Assembly (NCBI GenBank): GCA_030635995.1
Contig: DAOVXU010000052.1
Location: 1-9,984 of the forward strand
Direction of reading: 5' to 3'
DNA: 9,984 bases
From: Arcobacter sp.
GTDB taxonomy: Bacteria > Campylobacterota > Campylobacteria > Campylobacterales > Arcobacteraceae
Positions 6,795 to 9,984 of this stretch are shown piece by piece (position 1 is the stretch's first letter; each line of letters starts with the position of its first letter). The notes under the pieces are model-generated. The model searched no databases. It was not told the origin of the DNA and saw only the letters and a program-made list of their open reading frames with translations. The translations under genes were made by a program, and so were the position numbers.

Positions 6795-7829
6795 ATGCAA
6801 TATCCAGATTTTACAAAAGAATATAAGTCATTGATGGCAAAATATCTTACAAGAGAGGTTTTTGAAGAGTTAAAGGATTTAAAAACATCAAATAATTTCA
6901 CACTTAAAGATATTATAAATTCAGGAGTACAAAATCTAGATAGTGGAATAGGGGCTTATGCAGGAGATAAAGAGTCGTATACTTTATTTGCACCATTATT
7001 TGATAAGATTATTGAGGATTATCATGGGTTTACTAAAGATGATATTCATAAAAGTAATTTAAATAGTGATGATTTAAATGCACCACTAAATTATGATTTA
7101 GATAAATATATAGTTTCTACTAGGATTAGAGTAGGGCGAAATTTGGATAATTTTCCATTAGGTACTGCTATATCAAAAGAGCAACGAGATGAAGTTGAAA
7201 AAATAGTGTCTAATGCACTTAACTCTATGGATAATGATCTGAAAGGGATTTACTATCCACTTGATGGTATGAGTAAGGAAAATAGTGAGTCACTTATCAA
7301 AGATCATTTTTTATTTAAAGCAGGGGATAGATTTCTCCAAACTGCTGGATTAAATAGAGATTGGCCAAGTGGAAGAGGAATTTATCATAATAAAAATAAA
7401 ACTTTTTTAGTGTGGATAAATGAAGAGGATGAACTTCGTATAATCTCTATGCAAAGTGGTGGCGATATGCAAGAGGTATTTACTAGACTTATAACTGCTA
7501 TAAAAGAGCTAGAGAAAAAGATGACATTTTCATACTGTGAACATCTAGGATATATTACATCTTGTCCTACAAATCTAGGTACTGCTATGAGAGCAAGTGT
7601 ACATATAAAACTTCCAAAACTATCTCAAGATATGGATAGATTTAAAACAATTACTGATAAATATTATCTTCAAATAAGAGGTGTCGATGGGGAACATAGT
7701 AAAAGTGTTGGTGGTGTTTATGATATCTCAAATAAAAGAAGATTGGGTGTTACTGAAGTTCAATGTGTTCAAGATATGTATGATGGTGTGATGGCATTGA
7801 TAGAGGCTGAAAAATTACTAGAAAAATAA
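6795..7829 (+). CDS. ATP:guanidino phosphotransferase (arginine kinase-type phosphagen kinase)
   Basis: Predicted to transfer phosphate reversibly between ATP and arginine, storing high-energy phosphate as phosphoarginine in the cytoplasm. The 344-residue protein is near full length for monomeric arginine kinases (~355) and resembles the invertebrate enzymes along its whole length. The alpha-helical N-domain carries the substrate-specificity loop LDSGIGAYAGDKESY (48-62). The catalytic domain has STRIRVGR (108-115), HFLFKAGDRFLQT (171-183), WINEEDELR (207-215), CPTNLGTAMRASVH (257-270), and RGVDGEHS then GGVYDISNKRR (295-316). Matches to Limulus active-site residues are Arg110, Arg112, Glu211, Arg215, Cys257, Arg266, Arg295 and Glu300, with a constant offset of 14; Asp49 and Arg179 match the Asp62-Arg193 pair. 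AGGA at 6785-6788 is 6 bases from the ATG and overlaps the argB stop. Base composition looks like that of its neighbours. Substrate identity is inferred; other guanidino compounds are possible. Confidence 0.93.
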   Translation: MQYPDFTKEYKSLMAKYLTREVFEELKDLKTSNNFTLKDIINSGVQNLDSGIGAYAGDKESYTLFAPLFDKIIEDYHGFTKDDIHKSNLNSDDLNAPLNYDLDKYIVSTRIRVGRNLDNFPLGTAISKEQRDEVEKIVSNALNSMDNDLKGIYYPLDGMSKENSESLIKDHFLFKAGDRFLQTAGLNRDWPSGRGIYHNKNKTFLVWINEEDELRIISMQSGGDMQEVFTRLITAIKELEKKMTFSYCEHLGYITSCPTNLGTAMRASVHIKLPKLSQDMDRFKTITDKYYLQIRGVDGEHSKSVGGVYDISNKRRLGVTEVQCVQDMYDGVMALIEAEKLLEK

Positions 7830-7836
7830 AATTCCA

Positions 7837-7863
7837 ATAAATCAAGTAGATTTTATAAATCAA
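7837..7863 (+). repeat. Two direct copies of ATAAATCAA before the prs promoter
   Basis: ATAAATCAA occurs at 7837-7845 and 7855-7863, 18 bases apart start to start, which is close to two helical turns. It lies just upstream of the palindrome and -10 box of prs. The same 9-mer forms the inverted repeat before mnmA (4777-4802). It may be a shared regulator site or chance in AT-rich DNA. Confidence 0.4.
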
Positions 7864-7881
7864 ATTATCTTGACAGATAAT
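7864..7881. promoter_or_regulatory. Palindrome in the prs promoter region
   Basis: ATTATCT-TGAC-AGATAAT is a perfect 7-base inverted repeat with a 4-base centre. It contains a full TTGACA (7870-7875), but that box is only 12 bases from the -10 instead of about 17. The palindrome may therefore be an operator or a small stem ending the arginine kinase transcript; no U-run follows, so a terminator role is doubtful. Confidence 0.4.
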
Positions 7882-7884
7882 GTG

Positions 7885-7893
7885 TGGTATAAT
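7885..7893 (+). promoter_or_regulatory. Extended -10 promoter of prs
   Basis: TGGTATAAT is a perfect extended -10 (TGn plus TATAAT at 7888-7893). Transcription should start near 7900, giving a ~35-base leader with AAGG at 7923-7926, 8 bases from the prs ATG. The 105-base gap after the arginine kinase gene plus this box suggests that prs, and lepA behind it, form a separate transcription unit. Confidence 0.7.
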
Positions 7894-7934
7894 CGCAAAT
7901 ATAATAAAAAATAAATTAAAATAAGGTTTTAATA

Positions 7935-8864
7935 ATGAGTGGATATAAATTAATCAGTGGTACAGCAAATCCAGAATTTGCACAAAAAGTTGCAGATTCA
8001 TTAGGTAAAAAGTTAGCTTCTATTGAAGTAAATAAATTTAGTGATGGTGAGATAAATGTAATAATCCCTGAATCTGTTCGTGGTGAAGATATGTTTATTA
8101 TACAACCTACTTGTGTACCTGCAAATGATAATTTAATGGAACTTTTAATAATTGTTGATGCTTTAAAAAGAAGTAGTGCAGGGACTATAAATGCAGTTAT
8201 ACCTTATTTTGGATATGCAAGACAAGATAAAAAAGCAGCTCCAAGAGTTCCTATAACAGCTAAGTTAGTTGCGGATATGCTTGAAGTTGCAGGTGTTCAA
8301 AGAGTTATTACACTTGACTTACACGCTTCACAAATTCAAGGATTTTTTAGTATACCTGTCGATCATCTTACAGGTTCAACTTTATTTGTTGAATATATTA
8401 AATCTAAAAACCTTAAAAATCCAATTATAGCATCTCCAGATGTTGGTGGTGTGGCACGAGCTAGAACTTATGCTGAATCTTTAGGACTTGATCTTGTTAT
8501 TGTTGATAAAAAAAGAGAAAAAGCAAATGTTAGTGAAGTGATGAATATCATTGGTGATGTAGAGGGTAGAGATGTAATTATACTTGATGATATGGTCGAT
8601 ACTGCTGGAACATTAACTAAAGCTGCTGATGTACTTAAATCTAAAGGTGCTACAAGTGTAATGGCTTGTTGTACTCATGGAGTTCTTAGTGGTCCTGCAT
8701 TTGATAGATTAACAGCTAGTGCTTTAGATGAGTTAGTTATCACTGATACAATTCCTTTAAAAGCTCCTCATGATAAGATCACAGTTTTAACAGCCTCAGA
8801 GATTACAGCTAGAACAATTAGTAGAATCTATACAAAAGAATCTATTCAATCTATTTTTATATAA
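7935..8864 (+). CDS. prs: Ribose-phosphate pyrophosphokinase (PRPP synthetase)
   Basis: Makes 5-phosphoribosyl-1-pyrophosphate from ribose 5-phosphate and ATP, feeding purine, pyrimidine, NAD, histidine and tryptophan synthesis. It is a class I enzyme of 309 residues, the usual length. Motifs: KFSDGEI (34-40) in the N-domain, GYARQDKK (93-100) at the ATP site, the metal/ribose-5-phosphate DLHA (128-131), SPDVGGVARAR (167-177), the catalytic flexible loop with Lys192 and Arg194 in VDKKREKAN, and the PRPP-binding loop DDMVDTAGT (218-226). The ATG at 7935 is preceded by AAGG and gives the standard N-terminus. The gene has its own extended -10 promoter. lepA begins 9 bases after the stop, so the two are probably co-transcribed. 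Confidence 0.98.
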   Translation: MSGYKLISGTANPEFAQKVADSLGKKLASIEVNKFSDGEINVIIPESVRGEDMFIIQPTCVPANDNLMELLIIVDALKRSSAGTINAVIPYFGYARQDKKAAPRVPITAKLVADMLEVAGVQRVITLDLHASQIQGFFSIPVDHLTGSTLFVEYIKSKNLKNPIIASPDVGGVARARTYAESLGLDLVIVDKKREKANVSEVMNIIGDVEGRDVIILDDMVDTAGTLTKAADVLKSKGATSVMACCTHGVLSGPAFDRLTASALDELVITDTIPLKAPHDKITVLTASEITARTISRIYTKESIQSIFI

Positions 8865-8873
8865 AGGATACAA

Positions 8874-9984
8874 TTGCAAAGTCAAATTAGAAACTTTAGT
8901 ATTATTGCCCATATTGACCATGGGAAAAGTACATTAGCTGATAGAATTATCCAAGAGTGTGGAAGTGTAGCAGATAGAGATATGTCTGCACAAGTTATGG
9001 ATACTATGGATATTGAAAAAGAGCGTGGTATCACTATCAAAGCTCAATCGGTTAGATTAAACTATGAAAAAGATGGAAAACATTATATTTTAAACCTTAT
9101 TGATACTCCAGGGCATGTTGATTTCTCTTATGAAGTTAGTAGAAGTTTAGCATCTTCTGAGGGTGCGTTGCTGATTATTGATGCTACTCAAGGTGTTGAG
9201 GCTCAAACTATTGCAAATGTTTATATTGCAATGGAAAATGACCTTACACTTATGCCTGTAGTAAATAAGATTGATCTACCATCTGCTGATCCTATGAGAG
9301 TTTTGGAAGAAACAGAAGAGGCTATTGGGCTTGATTGTACTGATCATAATCTAATCTCTGAAAAAACAGGTCTAGGGGTAAAAGATTTAATTGATTCTAT
9401 TGTTGATAGATTACCAGCTCCAACAGGAGATGAAACTGCTTCAACAAAAGCACTTATTTATGATAGTTGGTTTGATAATTATCTTGGTGCTTTGGCTCTT
9501 GTGCGAGTTTATGATGGAAGTATCAAAAAAGGTCAAATGCTTCGTATGATGAATACAGGTTTTGAACATAAAGTTTTAGATCTTATGTATCCTCATCCTC
9601 TTAAAAAAGAGAAAACAAATGAACTTGAAACTGGTGAAATTGGTATAGTTATTCTTGGTCTTAAAACAACTGAAGCAATTGCTGTTGGTGATACTATGAC
9701 CGATGCAAAAAATCCAACTGCTGAAGTTATTGATGGATTTGAACCTGCCAAACCTTTTGTATTTGCAGGACTTTATCCTATTGATACTGATAGATTTGAG
9801 GATTTAAGAGATGCTTTAGAAAAACTTAGCCTAAATGATAGCTCTATTAGTTTTGAGCCTGAAAGTTCAGCAGCACTTGGAAGAGCATTTAGAACTGGAT
9901 TTTTAGGTATGCTTCATATGGAAGTTATCAAAGAGAGATTAGAGCGAGAATTTAATCTGGACCTAATAGCAACAGCACCAACAG
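8874..9984 (+). CDS. lepA: Elongation factor 4 (back-translocating GTPase LepA), N-terminal 370 residues, runs off window
   Basis: A ribosome-associated translational GTPase. About 370 of the usual ~600 residues are inside the window; the frame is open to the right edge. GTPase motifs: G1 AHIDHGKST (12-20), ERGITIKAQ switch I block at about 50-58, G3 DTPGHVDF (77-84), G4 NKID (131-134), and a G5-like SEK (162-164) where many homologues have SAK. The stretch ending at the window edge, FRTGFLGMLHMEVIKERLE and then LIATAPT, is characteristic of LepA and separates it from EF-G and TypA. The start is TTG at 8874: GGA of an AAAGGA site (8863-8868) lies 5 bases upstream, overlapping the prs stop codon, and the resulting N-terminus (Met-Gln-Ser-Gln-Ile-Arg-Asn-Phe) is standard. 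It lies directly behind prs in the same unit. Confidence 0.97.
   Translation, partial: MQSQIRNFSIIAHIDHGKSTLADRIIQECGSVADRDMSAQVMDTMDIEKERGITIKAQSVRLNYEKDGKHYILNLIDTPGHVDFSYEVSRSLASSEGALLIIDATQGVEAQTIANVYIAMENDLTLMPVVNKIDLPSADPMRVLEETEEAIGLDCTDHNLISEKTGLGVKDLIDSIVDRLPAPTGDETASTKALIYDSWFDNYLGALALVRVYDGSIKKGQMLRMMNTGFEHKVLDLMYPHPLKKEKTNELETGEIGIVILGLKTTEAIAVGDTMTDAKNPTAEVIDGFEPAKPFVFAGLYPIDTDRFEDLRDALEKLSLNDSSISFEPESSAALGRAFRTGFLGMLHMEVIKERLEREFNLDLIATAPT

Noticed and set aside
6795..7829. Assigning the guanidino kinase as McsB (protein-arginine kinase).
   Set aside because: McsB lacks the specificity-loop N-domain and usually sits with mcsA, clpC and ctsR. Here the N-domain loop and invertebrate-type motifs are present and none of those neighbours is in view.
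7885..7897. Sigma-54 promoter (GG and GC elements) before prs.
   Set aside because: The GG and GC dinucleotides are 7 bases apart rather than 10, and the extended -10 explains the site better.

Overview
The window is a strongly AT-rich stretch of a bacterial chromosome. All eleven recognisable genes lie on the plus strand. The proteins look like those of the Campylobacterota (Epsilonproteobacteria), probably an Arcobacter-like or related low-GC free-living member: Lys/Asn/Ile-rich composition, TTG and GTG starts with good Shine-Dalgarno sites, a lone trpC outside a trp operon, and a methyltransferase / Cys-cluster protein / TPR protein / trpC order that I recall from Campylobacter jejuni around trpC. 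The genus is inference. I see no tRNA, rRNA, CRISPR array, insertion sequence or prophage.

Layout. Bases 1-4035 form one tightly packed run: the end of an Mla-type ABC transporter ATPase, a TrmN6-like tRNA methyltransferase, a YkgJ-type Cys-cluster protein, a secreted TPR protein, trpC, and an unrecognised 183-residue protein with a possible DUF721/DciA-like segment. Several of these genes overlap or nearly touch, so they are probably co-transcribed. A yajQ gene follows at 4083-4586. The 274-base gap 4587-4860 holds three inverted repeats and two candidate promoters. Next comes mnmA (tRNA 2-thiouridylase), argB (acetylglutamate kinase) and a complete ATP:guanidino phosphotransferase (arginine kinase type), closely spaced like an operon. 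A 105-base gap with a consensus -10 promoter precedes prs (PRPP synthetase), and lepA (elongation factor 4) runs off the right edge.

How the genes fit together. Most of the content is housekeeping: tRNA modification, translation, Trp and Arg biosynthesis, PRPP supply and lipid transport. The stand-out is the arginine kinase at 6795-7829. Phosphagen kinases are typical of animals and only sporadic in bacteria. This one keeps every active-site residue I could match to the Limulus enzyme, and it starts 8 bases after argB, with its ribosome binding site overlapping the argB stop codon. ArgB itself has the N-terminal helix region typical of arginine-inhibited enzymes. The arrangement suggests that arginine synthesis and a phosphoarginine energy buffer may be linked, which is a testable hypothesis and not something the sequence proves.
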